64,000 bases of DNA, taken from Mycoplasma tauri (lineage in GTDB: Bacteria > Bacillota_I > Bacilli_A > Mycoplasmatales > Metamycoplasmataceae). The notes beneath the pieces were generated by a model. The model was not told where the DNA came from. It was given only the letters and a program-made list of their open reading frames with translations, and made no database searches. Positions within the stretch are counted from its first letter, which is position 1. Each line of letters begins with the position of its first letter. The stretch covers positions 372,001-436,000 of the forward strand of contig NZ_CP070479.1 of NCBI RefSeq assembly GCF_016925555.1, in the 5' to 3' direction. Positions 1-9,909 of the stretch are shown one piece after another. Made by a program: the position numbers and the translations under genes.

Positions 1-1831
1 TGAAGAACAAACAGAAATAAACACTAGCTTTAAAATTATTGCTGATCATGTTAGAACAGTAGTTAATGCTTTGGCTGATGGTGCAAAAATTTCAAATGTT
101 GGACGTGGTTATATTATTAGAAGATTAATTCGTCGTTCATGCTATAAAGGTATGCAGCTTAACATAAAAGGATTATTTTTGTATAAATTAGTTGATATTG
201 TTAAGGATTCTTTACCTTTTGAATATGATGTTTTTGAAGTTGCTAATCAAATAAAAGAAGAAGAATTATTGTTCAGTAAAACAGTTGAAAATGGAAAATT
301 ATTGCTTGAATCACACATAAAGGAAAATACTAAAATATTTGACGGTTCTATTGCTTTTAAATTGCTTGAAACATATGGCTTTCCAATTGAATTAACAGAA
401 GAAATATTAATCAAAAAAGGTATAAAAATTGATATGAATGCTTTCTTAAAATCGAAAGAAGCACATGCCTTAGCATCAAAAGGTAATAAGGGTACTGGTA
501 TGGATAGAGTTATAAATTCGCTTGCTTTGATAAATAATAAAATTGACGAATTTATCGGATATACAGACATAATTGGTAAAACTAATATATTAAAATTGCT
601 TGATGAAGAGAATGAAATAGATATTTTAGATGGCAAAGGTTATTTAATTTTAAAAAGAACTCCTTTTTATGCAACAAGTGGTGGTCAAAGGCATGACAAG
701 GGATACTTAATCCAAGGTAAAAATAGAATCGAACTTTTAGAAGTTTTTAAAGATAAGTTTGGGAACCATATTCATGTAGTTAATGGTAAAGTTAATAAAA
801 ATGAAGAAATATCATGCTTTGTTGACCCTACTATTAGGCTTGGACTTGAAAGAAACCATTCAGGTACTCACTTACTTTTTTGTGCATTAAGACATATATT
901 AGGTTCGCATATTGAGCAATTAGGATCTGATAACAACGAAGAAAGATTAACATTTGATTTTCCAGCTGATGAAAGACCTACTGATGAAGAAATTGCAAAA
1001 ATTGAAGATTTAATGCAAAGTTATATTAGTCAAAAAGTTAAACGTGAATATTTAATAACAACTGTTGAAAAAGCTAAGGAAATGGGAGCAATTATGACAC
1101 TTGAGGAAGGTGAATATATGGACCCTCGTAGTGTTAGAATTGTAAAATTCGGTAATATAACAAGTGACTTATGTGGTGGAACTCACTTAAGCAACACTGA
1201 AAAACTAGAAAACTTTAAAATTACACATGTTGAAAGAAAACAAGCAGGAGTTTTTAGAATTAGAGCTATAAGTTCTAATAAACTGGTTAAGGAATATTGA
1301 ATTGAAACTAATCAAAAAATAATTGATGAAATTAATGCTGTAGTTAATAAAACCATGCAAATGAACAACAAATATACATTTGATTCTTCAGTTGATAGTA
1401 GATTATCCTTAGAAGAACAAAATAAATTATTAAATGCTAAGTTAGAAAAAGTTAGAGAAGATTATAAGCTTAATTTAAAAAATAGTTCAGTTGTGAAATT
1501 TAACTATGAAAAAGTTGAATTTGAAAAAATTAATGGCTATGATGTATATCTAAATTTGAATGTAGATGCTTCTCAAGTTAAAGTTATAGCTGCTACTATA
1601 AGAGATAAATATGACTCTAATAAAATTGTTATAGTTGGTTCACAAAATGCAGAACAAATCATCTTATGCATAGCTTCTAGAAAAATTGATTCAAATAAAT
1701 TATTTAGCGCAATAACTCAAAAAATTTCTGGTCGAGGCGGTGGTTCTGCTATTTTAGCTATGGGAAAAGTTGGTAATACTGAAAATAGTCTTCAAATAAT
1801 TAAAGAAATAATTACAAAATGAGAAAATTAG
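1..1831 (+). CDS. alaS: Alanyl-tRNA synthetase, 3' part (5' end outside window)
   Basis: Charges tRNA-Ala with alanine in the cytoplasm. The visible 609 residues begin late in the catalytic domain, at the conserved [14 protein letters not shown] segment. The editing domain follows, with its zinc-type motifs HSGTH and CGGTH, and then a short C-Ala domain with [13 protein letters not shown]. The frame crosses TGA codons at 1298 and 1820, read as Trp. The true stop is TAG at 1829-1831. The last 13 bases overlap the ruvX start, which indicates translational coupling in an alaS-ruvX-greA-hpt operon. Identity is certain; only the start is missing. Confidence 0.97.
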
Positions 1832-2259
1832 CTTTTGATCTTGGCACTAGAACATGCGGGTTTGCAATTAGTGATTTTTTAGAAATTAGTGCACAAGGTT
1901 TAGAAACAATAAGATTTGACGAAAATGACTTTAAAACAGTAATAAAAAAAACAAATGAATATATTAAAAAGTATCAATCAACAATTGATTGCTTTGTACT
2001 TGGTTATCCTTTAAGAAGTAATGGAACAAAAAGCGAAAGAACAATTATGGTTGAAAATTTTGCTCAAATACTTCATGATGAATTTCCAAATATACCAATT
2101 TTTTTAACAGAAGAATATGGTTCAACAATTAAAGCAACAAATATATTAAAAGAAGCAAATTTATCAATTAAAAAAGTCAAAAAAAATAAAGACACTATAA
2201 GTGCAGTCATAATTTTGAATGATTTTTTAAATTATGGTGGTAAAAAATATGAATTTTAA
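1819..2259 (+). CDS. ruvX: RuvX/YqgF family Holliday junction resolvase-like nuclease
   Basis: A 146-residue protein of the RNase H-fold YqgF family. Members are proposed to resolve Holliday junctions or mature pre-16S rRNA. The N-terminus [19 protein letters not shown] carries the family's DxGxxxxG signature with the metal-binding Asp7. TEEYGST in the middle matches the second acidic strand (usually DER.ST). Length is normal for the family. It overlaps alaS at its start and the next gene by 11 bases at its end. The pairing of alaS with ruvX is common in Firmicutes and Mollicutes. Confidence 0.93.
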   Translation: MRKLAFDLGTRTCGFAISDFLEISAQGLETIRFDENDFKTVIKKTNEYIKKYQSTIDCFVLGYPLRSNGTKSERTIMVENFAQILHDEFPNIPIFLTEEYGSTIKATNILKEANLSIKKVKKNKDTISAVIILNDFLNYGGKKYEF

Positions 2260-2986
2260 GGAAAAAATATTTTATAATGGTTGACCCACATCTTTAGGTT
2301 GAGGTTTAATTGCTTCAGTTATTATTGTTTCATTGATAAGTACAATAGTTGCAGTAGTAACATTTGTAAAAATAATTAAAATGAAAAGACAAATTGATAA
2401 AGATTATCATAAAAAATCAGAAGAAGCAATTATTGCTATAAAAGGTAGTCCTCTTGATGCAAAACCAGAATTTATTAACAAAGCTTTTACAAATACTATT
2501 CATGAATTAGACACTATGCAGATGGTAAAAAGTGTGTATCTAAATAATGCAAAAGATGTTTTAGTTGATGGTAAAGAACTTGAAAATTTATATTTATCTT
2601 TAAAATTTTTAACTCTTGCAAATATTGAAATATATCATAAAGCTATTGATATTAAAAAGTGAAATGAAGCAGTTTTAAATTATCCAAATGATTTAAAGGA
2701 ACAACCTAATTTTATAAGCAATGAAAATAAAAAATATAAATTAATTTTTTCTGCAAATGATGATAGCTCTAACATGGAAATATTTGGCAAATTATTCAAT
2801 AAATTAGAGCCAAATGGAATGATAATGATCATTCAAAATGATAATCTAAAAAAAGATTTAAAAACAATTAAATATGAGCTTAAATTAAAAAATATTCGTT
2901 TTGAAGTTTCTAAAAATAAAGAAAAAATTTTGTATGCCGTAAAATCTGGCGAAGAAATTGACAAAAAAAACATTTCTAATATATAA
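2249..2986 (+). CDS. Membrane-anchored methyltransferase-like protein
   Basis: A 245-residue protein starting at ATG 2249 inside the ruvX 3' end; TGA codons near 2282, 2300 and 2660 are Trp. Residues about 20-45 form one transmembrane helix ([20 protein letters not shown]), followed by a cytosolic domain. Its C-terminal third ([17 protein letters not shown], then PNGMIMIIQ) resembles the late strands of class I O-methyltransferases, where a residue loss and a PGG-like turn precede a strand. The SAM-binding glycine loop is not obvious, so methyltransferase activity is an inference. It may instead be an inactive scaffold. Confidence 0.6.
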
Positions 2987-3026
2987 TTATTTAAATAATC
3001 TTATGAAAATATAAGGAGCATTATTT

Positions 3027-3515
3027 ATGGCAAGAACAAGTAAAGAAAAAGTACTTTTATCACAAGAAACATTAGATAGATATAAAAAAGAGTACCATGA
3101 ATTAGTAACAGTAGAAAGACCAGCTGTACAAGCTGCTCTTAAAGAAGCTAGAGCGCAAGGTGACTTATCTGAAAATGCTGAGTATGATGCAGCAAGAGAT
3201 CGTCAAAGTGAAGTTGAAGGTAGAATTCTAGAACTTGAACATATACTTGAACGTGCTACAGTTATCCAAAATGACAGCATTAATATGAAAAAAGCTGGTA
3301 TTGGTGCAACTGTTAAATATTTAAATATGAAAACTAATGAAGAAAAAGTTGTTACTATCATGGGTGTTCATGATAGTAACCCTATTGAAAATAAAATAAG
3401 TAATGAATCTCCTGTAGCACAGGCTATTATGGAAGCAAACATTGGTGATGTTGTAGAAGTTGAAGTTGCTCAAAAGTACAACATAAAGGTATTAGATATT
3501 TTTTATGCAAATTAA
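3027..3515 (+). CDS. greA: Transcription elongation factor GreA
   Basis: Rescues backtracked RNA polymerase by stimulating transcript cleavage through the secondary channel. The 162 residues have the full architecture. The N-terminal coiled coil carries the tip motif GDLSENAEYDAARDRQ with its acidic residues, and a C-terminal FKBP-like domain ends in VEVAQKYNIKVLDIFY. A clear AAGGAG site lies a few bases before the ATG. Its 3' end overlaps hpt by 11 bases. Confidence 0.97.
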   Translation: MARTSKEKVLLSQETLDRYKKEYHELVTVERPAVQAALKEARAQGDLSENAEYDAARDRQSEVEGRILELEHILERATVIQNDSINMKKAGIGATVKYLNMKTNEEKVVTIMGVHDSNPIENKISNESPVAQAIMEANIGDVVEVEVAQKYNIKVLDIFYAN

Positions 3516-4068
3516 TAATGATGATAAATTAATTGACAGAAGAATAACAAAAGTTGTTTTTACTAGAGAAAAATTAGAGAAAAAAATTAAAGAATTAGCA
3601 GACTGAGTAAATGAAACATATGCAGATTCTAAAGATCTAATAATTGTTGGTCTCCTTAAAGGATGCGTTCCCTTTTTAGCTCAGTTAATTAAAGATGTTA
3701 CAGTTGATCACAAATTAGATTTTATAACAGCTTCTAGCTATGCGGGTTCATCTAAATCTTCAGGCAATGTAAAAATTGTTATGGACTTAGTTGAGGAGAT
3801 TTCAAATAGAGATGTTTTAATTGTTGAAGATATCATAGATTCAGGAATAACTTTATCTAAAATAAGAGATATTTTATTAACAAGAAATCCAAAATCTATA
3901 AAAATTTTAACTTTACTTGATAAACCATATTATCGCAAAGTAGATATTAAAGTAGATAAATATGGTTTTGAAGCTCCTGCTGAATTTCTTGTTGGTTTTG
4001 GTCTTGATTATGAAGAAAAATTAAGAAATCTTCCTTATATTGGAGTTTTTGACAAAAAATACTTATAG
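3505..4068 (+). CDS. hpt: Hypoxanthine (guanine) phosphoribosyltransferase
   Basis: Purine salvage enzyme that joins hypoxanthine or guanine to PRPP, a key route in purine-auxotrophic mycoplasmas. The 187 residues start at ATG 3505 within greA; a TGA at about 3604 is Trp. IIVGLLKGCVPF is the PPi-binding loop. VLIVEDIIDSGITLS is the canonical PRPP-binding motif with two acidic residues. The C-terminal VGFGLDYEEKLRNLPYIGV is the conserved base-binding end. It is the last gene of the alaS operon and is followed directly by a terminator. Confidence 0.95.
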
Positions 4069-4078
4069 TAAATATTTT

Positions 4079-4100
4079 AAACTAGGCAAACTAGTTTTTT
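4079..4100 (+). terminator. Rho-independent terminator after hpt
   Basis: A 7-bp stem (AAACTAG/CTAGTTT) with a GCAAA loop and a run of T lies 10 bases after the hpt stop. It ends the alaS-ruvX-greA-hpt transcript. Confidence 0.85.
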
Positions 4101-4453
4101 ATAAAATTATTTAGCCTAAGATTATTTCATTCTGATTTTAAAAATACTATAAAACAAGTTATTAAGGCAAAAAATAATTTATAAAAATTGCTAAAAATTT
4201 AATATTTAATAATCAACATTTGTTTAAAAAATCATAGATTTCTCATTACTAATAAATCTGTAAATATGGTTAATTAGTAAAATAATTTTATTTATTAACT
4301 TTTTTATATTTTTTTAAGCTAAAGAATGTACAATTTATTATGTCAAAAGGCAAGGGTTTATTATATTTTTAATTATTGCAACCTTGTTGACAATTACATA
4401 TTTATATGTAAATATGAATTATTTCAGAATATTAAATAAAGGAGGAAATTATT
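4101..4453. other. AT-rich intergenic region before the lipoyl gene
   Basis: About 350 bases without a plausible gene in code 4 on either strand. The only structure I see is near the 3' end: a CAAGGGT/ACCTTG inverted pair around 4351-4386, then the promoter and palindrome described separately, and an AAAGGAGG-like ribosome site just before 4454. Confidence 0.6.
4387..4415 (+). promoter_or_regulatory. Promoter with embedded palindrome (possible operator)
   Basis: A perfect -35 (TTGACA, 4387-4392) is followed 16 bases later by an AT-rich -10 (TAAATA, 4409-4414). The spacer contains the 18-base inverted repeat TTACATAT-TT-ATATGTAA (4394-4411). A palindrome placed between -35 and -10 is a classic repressor-site arrangement. 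No regulator is identified, so operator function is an inference. Confidence 0.5.
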
Positions 4454-4690
4454 ATGTTTAAAATGAAATTTACAGACATAGGCGAAGGTCTTCACGAAGG
4501 TACAGTTGCTGAAGTTTTTGTAACAGAAGGACAAGAAGTTAAAGAAGGTGACTCATTATTTTCAGTTGAAACTGACAAAATGACATCAGAAATTCCTGCT
4601 GCTGTTACAGGTAGAATTGCTAAAGTATTAATTCAACCTGGACAAGAAATAACTGTTGGTGAAGAAATTTTCCATATTGAAGAAAAATAA
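4454..4690 (+). CDS. Free-standing lipoyl-domain protein
   Basis: A complete 78-residue biotinyl/lipoyl-domain fold and nothing else. The sequence carries VETDKMTSE with the lipoylation lysine at residue 42, flanked by the two half-barrels (GEGLHEGTVAEVFV and TGRIAKVLIQPGQEITVGE). It resembles the N-terminal domain of pyruvate dehydrogenase E2, but there is no E1-binding or acyltransferase domain. The gene is monocistronic, with a strong ribosome site (AAAGGAGG), its own promoter and its own terminator. It could shuttle acyl groups for a PDH encoded elsewhere or act as a GcvH-like lipoyl carrier. The partner is unknown. Confidence 0.88.
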   Translation: MFKMKFTDIGEGLHEGTVAEVFVTEGQEVKEGDSLFSVETDKMTSEIPAAVTGRIAKVLIQPGQEITVGEEIFHIEEK

Positions 4691-4706
4691 TTAAATTTAA
4701 TATAAG

Positions 4707-4726
4707 ACATCAATTGGTGTTTTTTT
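4707..4726 (+). terminator. Terminator after the lipoyl-domain gene
   Basis: Stem ACATC/GGTGT (one T-G pair) with an AATT loop and six T, 16 bases after the stop codon. Confidence 0.75.
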
Positions 4727-4868
4727 AAAAAAATATATGAAACATAAATACATATAAAACATATTTTTTTTATTGATTTAACCTAACATTTAATAAAATA
4801 AACTGATTATTTTTAAAATAATCATCTTTGTTTTCAATAGATAAGTTACTAAGAAAAGGAAATTTTGT

Positions 4869-5837
4869 ATGAAGAAAATTATTGTGGTAGGCTTAGGAAA
4901 TGTTGGATTTACATATGTAAATATTGCAATTGCAAGAGGTATACAAGCTCAATGAGTTTTTGTTGACAAAAATGAAGAAACTAGTGAAGCACATATTCAT
5001 GACTTTCAAGATATGGTTTCAATTATGCCTAAAAATGGCTCAACATTTAAAAAAGGAACTTTATTAGAAGATTCTGCAGATGCAGATATTGTAGTTATTA
5101 CTGCATCAATTCCAGCTGATAAAACATTTAGTGATAGACTCTCTCTTGCTGGAGCTAATGCAAAATTAATGAAAAGCTTTACTTCTGATTTAGATAAAGC
5201 AGGGTTTAAAGGAGTAGTTGTTGTGGCTGCAAATCCTTGTGATGTTATGGCTGCAGCAGTTCACTATGGAAGCAAAATTCCAGCTAATAGAGTTATTTCA
5301 ACAGGAACAATATTAGATTCATCTAGATTCAGAAAACTATTAGCTAAAAGATTAAATATTTCACCAGATTCAGTTTATGGTTCTGTGCTTGCTGAACATG
5401 GTAGTTCATGTATGATACCTTGGTCATTAGTTAAAGTTGGTGAAACATCATTCAATGATTTAGTAGCATCTGGAGTTATTAACATAAATGAATTAGAAGA
5501 GTTTCGTCAATCAGTTATTAATGAAGCATTTTATATTTTTTCACGTAAAGGCAATACACAATTTGGTATCGGTACATCACTTTATGAAATAACAGATGCT
5601 ATTATTAATAACAAACGTTGTGTTATGACTGTTGGTGTTAAATTACCAAAGGGTTATGATTATGAAGGAATTTATTTATCAATTCCAGTTATAGTTGGTG
5701 AAAATGGATACGAATATCTTAACCAAAAGCCAAGCATGACTAATGAAGAATGAGAAATATTTAATAAGTCTTCAAAATCATTAGCAGAGGTACATACATC
5801 TGCGCTTTCTATGATTGGCATTGATAAGAAATTTTAA
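4869..5837 (+). CDS. ldh: L-lactate/malate dehydrogenase family enzyme
   Basis: An NAD-dependent 2-hydroxyacid dehydrogenase of 322 residues, most likely reducing pyruvate to lactate to regenerate NAD+. It has a Rossmann GxGNVG start, the catalytic pair Asp (in LDSSRFR) and His (in AEHGSS), the substrate-binding Arg of RFR, and the loop Arg in SDRLSL. TGA at 4954 and 5751 is Trp; the real stop is TAA 5835-5837. Oddly, the loop position that separates lactate (Gln) from malate (Arg) specificity appears to be Ala (SIPADKTFSDR). The usual HGD reads HGS. Substrate is therefore less certain than family. Confidence 0.88.
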
Positions 5838-5849
5838 ATAACAAATATT

Positions 5850-5877
5850 AAATTAAGTTTTTATGACTTAATTTTTT
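5850..5877 (+). terminator. Terminator after ldh
   Basis: Nine-base stem AAATTAAGT/ACTTAATTT with a TTTTATG loop, running into T-rich sequence 12 bases after the stop. Confidence 0.8.
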
Positions 5878-5950
5878 ATTTTTTAAACAACATTAGTATA
5901 AATTAAGTTCAAGTTTAAAACATTTTACAAACTTATTTCTTTAATTATGG

Positions 5951-5966
5951 TATAAAAATATGTATG
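5951..5966 (+). promoter_or_regulatory. Leaderless topA promoter (-10 box 7 nt before ATG)
   Basis: TATAAA at 5951-5956 is followed by seven bases and then the topA ATG at 5964. Transcription from this box would begin at or next to the start codon. No Shine-Dalgarno sequence exists upstream. The parE start has the same spacing. Confidence 0.55.
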
Positions 5967-7832
5967 AGTTATAAATTAGTTATAGTTGAATCACCAAACA
6001 AAGTAAGCACTATTCAAAAATATTTAGGAAATGATTATTTAGTTATGTCATCCATTGGGCATATAACACGTTTAAGCACTAAAGGTACAATGGGGTTAGG
6101 AATAAATCTTGAAAATTGAGAGCCAGATTTTGAAATTGATCCAGATAAAAAAGCTGTTGTAAAAGATCTTAAGGCAGCAGTTAAAAAGGCTTCATTTGTA
6201 TATATTGCAACTGACCCTGACCGTGAAGGAGAAGCAATAGGTGATCATTTAGTTAAGTTTTTAAAATGCAAGGAAAATCAATATGCAAGAGTTAAATATA
6301 ACGAAATTACCAAGGATGCTATTTTAAAAGCATTTGATAAACCTGGCAAGCTTGATAATCATTTAATTGATGCACAAAAAGCAAGAAGAATGTTGGATAG
6401 AATAATTGGTTTTAGATTAAGCCAGTTAATGAAGAAAAAACTTTCAAATTCTCCATCAAATCCTTCAGCAGGAAGAGTACAATCAATAGCTTTAAAACTA
6501 GTTATTGATAGAGAAAAAGAAATTGAAAAGTTTATTCCTAGAGGTTATCATACACTAGTTGCTAAATTAAATGATAATTACCAAGCTATTTTATATATGA
6601 ATGATCATGAAGCTGATGAAAAAAACTGAATATATGATAATGAAATTGATGAAATAAAACTGGAATTAAATAATAAACCTACAAATGAGTTATTGGTAAA
6701 TAGTGTTAAGTATAGTCAAAGACACTTATCTACTATTATTCCTTTAAAACAGGCTGTTTTGTACAAAAAAAGTCCTTTTAGTTCTAACATAACTCAAATT
6801 ACTGCTCAAAAATTATATGAAGGTTTTGGAGATGGTGGTTTGATTAGCTATCCACGTACAGATAGCACAAGAATGAGTGAAACATTCATTAACAATGCTA
6901 AAAAATACGTGTCAGAAAGATTTGGCGCTGATTATGTGCTTGATGAAATAAAGGGCTTTAGTGGTGATCAAGATGCTCATGAAGCTATAAGGCCAACTGA
7001 TATTTCATTAACTCCTGAAAATGCCAAAGAAAAATATAAATTAAATAATTATGAATTTCAAATTTATAAACTAATTTATGAACATACATTAATGTGTTTA
7101 ATTAAACCCCCTCTTAGAGCCAATAAAACATATACATTTTTAAAAAATTCATTGGTTTTCAAATTGAATATTAGTTGAGTTATTTTTGACGGTTATTACA
7201 TAATTAAAGGTGAAAAAGAAGAAAATATAGATCCTGATTTTAAGAAAGGCCAAGTTATAAATGTTAATGAGTACGTCTTTCAAGATCATGAAACAAAACC
7301 ACCAGCTAGATATTCTGAAGGTGCATTGATTGAAAAATTAGATGAGATAAAAGTGGGTAGACCATCAACTTTTGCAACAACTGTTAAGATAATACTTAAC
7401 CGTGAATATGTAAAGAATGACTCTGGTGCTCTTCATCCAACAAATTTTGGAAAAATTGTCATGGAGAAACTTACTGCTGGTTTTCCAGACATTATTAATG
7501 AAGGATATACTGCAGATGTTGAAGAGAGTTTAGACTTAATATCACAAAATAAAATATCTATTGAACCAGTCATGCATGATTTTTATGATAAGTTCAATCA
7601 AAACTATGATTACGCAGCAGAGACTCTTGAACACACTCAAATGAATCTTGAAATAGTTGATGAAAAATGCCAAGAAGATAATGCTAATTTAATTGTTAGA
7701 AAAAATGGCAAAGGTGAAAAATTTCTTGGTTGTGAAAATTTTCCTAAATGTAGATTTACAAAAAGTTTAGGTACAACAACTAGAAAATTTTTCAAATGAA
7801 AATATATAAAAAATGAAAAAGCAACTAAGTAA
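5964..7832 (+). CDS. topA: DNA topoisomerase I
   Basis: Type IA topoisomerase that relaxes negative supercoils; 622 residues. The Toprim domain opens with VIVESPNKV and carries [11 protein letters not shown] (DxD metal site). The catalytic tyrosine lies in [10 protein letters not shown], and the GRPSTFATT motif follows. Several TGA codons (for example 6626, 7176, 7797) are Trp. The C-terminal zinc ribbon is reduced: GCENFPKC keeps two cysteines, but the first CxxC pair reads CQED. At most three ligands remain. The start is fixed by the frame and the close -10 box. A terminator follows. Confidence 0.96.
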
Positions 7833-7844
7833 AAGCAATGTTAT

Positions 7845-7881
7845 ATCATGTGCATAGTTAATAATGTATATGATTTTTTTT
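7845..7881 (+). terminator. Strong terminator after topA
   Basis: An 11-bp stem (7845-7855 with 7864-7874, two G-T pairs) with an eight-base loop and at least seven T. Confidence 0.85.
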
Positions 7882-7985
7882 ATGCTCAAATTCTAAATTT
7901 CATAGATATTTTGTTGGATAAATTAAAAATAAAGTTTTAAATATGCTATTAATTAACTGTCTTTTTAACAAAAAAGAAAATAAAA

Positions 7986-8090
7986 AAAAGCAGCTCCCTA
8001 TTTTCCCATCTCTGGTATCTTCGGCACTACGGGGCTTAACTACTGAGTTCGGAATGGTATCAGGTGATCCCCCGCGCTTTAACCACTTAA
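7986..8090 (-). rRNA. rrf: 5S ribosomal RNA (solitary copy)
   Basis: The reverse complement reads as a 5S rRNA of about 105 nt. It includes the conserved CCGAACTCAGTAGTTAAGC segment, GGTGATC-type helix III sequence and GGGAGCTGC near the 3' end. The terminal helix can be closed by AAGUGG (8088-8083) with CUGCUU (7993-7988), which sets the ends to within a few bases. No 16S or 23S gene is adjacent; it lies between rnhC and topA. Unlinked 5S genes are known in several mycoplasmas. Confidence 0.92.
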
Positions 8091-8094
8091 TAAA

Positions 8095-8100
8095 ATAATA
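8095..8100 (-). promoter_or_regulatory. -10 box of the 5S rRNA promoter
   Basis: TATTAT on the minus strand ends five bases before the inferred 5' end of 5S rRNA, in a 40-base gap after rnhC. This gives the 5S gene its own promoter rather than relying on an rRNA operon. No good -35 is visible. Confidence 0.5.
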
Positions 8101-8130
8101 CATAAAAAATGTTTTTTTAAAAGAAAAAAA

Positions 8131-8877
8131 TTAAAATAATTTTATCTCTTCTTTTTCATCATTGCCCATTAATAATTCAAAATTCATTTTGAATGATTTT
8201 TTGCATGTATTATTGATTAATTCTTTGTCAAAATTATGTTTTTTAAAAAAATTAAAAGCAAAAACTTTAACATTGTTTCCTGCCCCAAGCGGGAAAACAA
8301 CGTTATATTGATTATTCATTTGATCCATTTTTTTGATTAGAAAATCCCTTGCTAAAATTGATGCCGCAGCAACAGCCACAGATAAACTTTCAGCCTTATT
8401 AGCCAAAATAACATCGCATTTTATAGGCTTAAAATTAGCTCAATTATTCATAATTAAAGTGTCATAATACTTTTTAATTGAATTATTATTAGAATATTTG
8501 TCAATAAAAACATAGTCAATGTCATCAATAGATTCACTGACTTTATTTATTGCACTTAAATGAACAAACATTTTTAACACATTTGTATTGTATGAATTAT
8601 TTAATTTGTTGAATCCAGCAGGACTTAAATGTGAAATAGCATATTTGATTAAACCACTATTTTTTAATTTATTAGCTAATTCTTTTATTTTTTTACTACT
8701 AGTGATTAATTTGCTATCTTTAATACCTAATTCCTCAACTTTTTCAATATTTTGCAAAGGAATAAAAACAGCTGATGCACAAAGTGGGCCAAAATAGTCC
8801 CCGACACCAGACTCATCTACGCCGATTATGTTCTTTTCATTAAGCAATAAAGAAGGATCATAATCCTTGAAATCCAT
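8131..8877 (-). CDS. rnhC: Ribonuclease HIII-like (RNase H type 2 fold)
   Basis: Degrades the RNA strand of RNA-DNA hybrids. The 248 residues begin with NIIGVDESGVGDYFGPL. The GDYFGP form is typical of RNase HIII rather than HII. KDSK, the acidic IDKYS strand and AAASILARD complete the active site, and PLGAG is also HIII-like. The TGA at 8440-8442 is Trp. RNase HIII usually has an N-terminal TBP-like substrate-binding domain; here almost nothing precedes the catalytic domain. It starts one base after the HAD gene stop, so the two are coupled. Confidence 0.88.
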
Positions 8878-8878
8878 T

Positions 8879-9826
8879 TTAATCTTCCTCGCTGTCGAGA
8901 AGCTTTCTCATTTTCTCAGCCATAGCTTTTGCTTTAGCTATTTCTTTTTTAGGGTTATCTAGGAATTTATTTATGTAATCGCCAACTGCACCTTGTTTAT
9001 TTGTTTTCTTTAATCTTATTGTTGCATGTCTTTTAACAGCATCAGAAGCATTTCCAACAGCTACAGAAACACAAGCAACCTTAAACATAGGAACATCATT
9101 AAAACCATCTCCAAAAGCTACTGTATGATCAAGATCTATACCATAAAATCTTGTAAGTAAGCTTAATGCTCTACCTTTGTTTACTGTTACGTTTGTAATA
9201 TCAAAAACAGGTGTTAATCCTTCTCCTTTTGATCAATATGAAAATTCTCCAAGGTCGCCATATCTTGCTCTTAAATATCTTCTCAATTTTTCAACATCAG
9301 TTGTTTCTTTTACATCAAAGATAATACCTGTTGGACAAAGTGGAACTTTGTTTAAATTAATACCTACAACAAATTTGCTAGCAGAACTAAAACCAAAAAC
9401 TGATTCAAGTGCTTCATCCCTATGTTGTAATTGAACTCAACCAGGTCCTTCAATAGCGATGTTTGAAATCTCATTTGCAACAATTGGATCACCTAAAATA
9501 TAAAGCATTTCGTTAAGATTGAGATATTTGATATATGGAATGAAGTTTTCATCCTTAGGATGGTGAATTTGAGCACCATTATAGTTAGAAACAACAGTAT
9601 CAAGACCAAGAGCTTCATAAATAGGTTTAGTACTTCTTCATGGTCTACCTGTAAGCGCACAAATAATATGTCCTTCTTCTTTTGCTCTTTTAATAGCTTG
9701 ATATGTCTTATCATGCATAAAACCATCTTTACTTGATGCTAAAAGTGTGCCATCAAGATCGATAGCAAAAAGATATCTTTCTTTTTTTTCTTCTTTTTGT
9801 TCGTTATTAATTGGTTCTGTATTCAT
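8879..9826 (-). CDS. Cof-type HAD-superfamily hydrolase
   Basis: A 315-residue cytosolic phosphatase of the Cof/YidA subfamily, probably acting on sugar phosphates or related metabolites. Motif I is FAIDLDGTLL, motif II lies in CALTGRP, motif III is the Lys in TVNKGRALS, and motif IV is AFGDGFNDVPMF. Between motifs II and III lies the large C2 cap. A 14-residue acidic extension (MNTEPINNEQKEEK) precedes the fold. A Lys/Glu-rich tail follows it. AAGGAC lies upstream of the ATG. It is followed immediately by rnhC. Substrate cannot be assigned. Confidence 0.9.
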
Positions 9827-9909
9827 AATGTTTTATAGTCCTTAAAATAGTTTATTAGTATATTAATTAAGCAAATTTTACCACTTTTAAAAAAATAACT
9901 TTACTATAT

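Noticed and set aside
1298-1300. Apparent frameshifts and split genes throughout the window
   Set aside because: They are TGA codons at Trp positions; fragments on either side share one frame and rejoin into full-length families in code 4.
7900-8103. A 67-codon minus-strand ORF
   Set aside because: It lies across the 5S rRNA gene and has no protein features.
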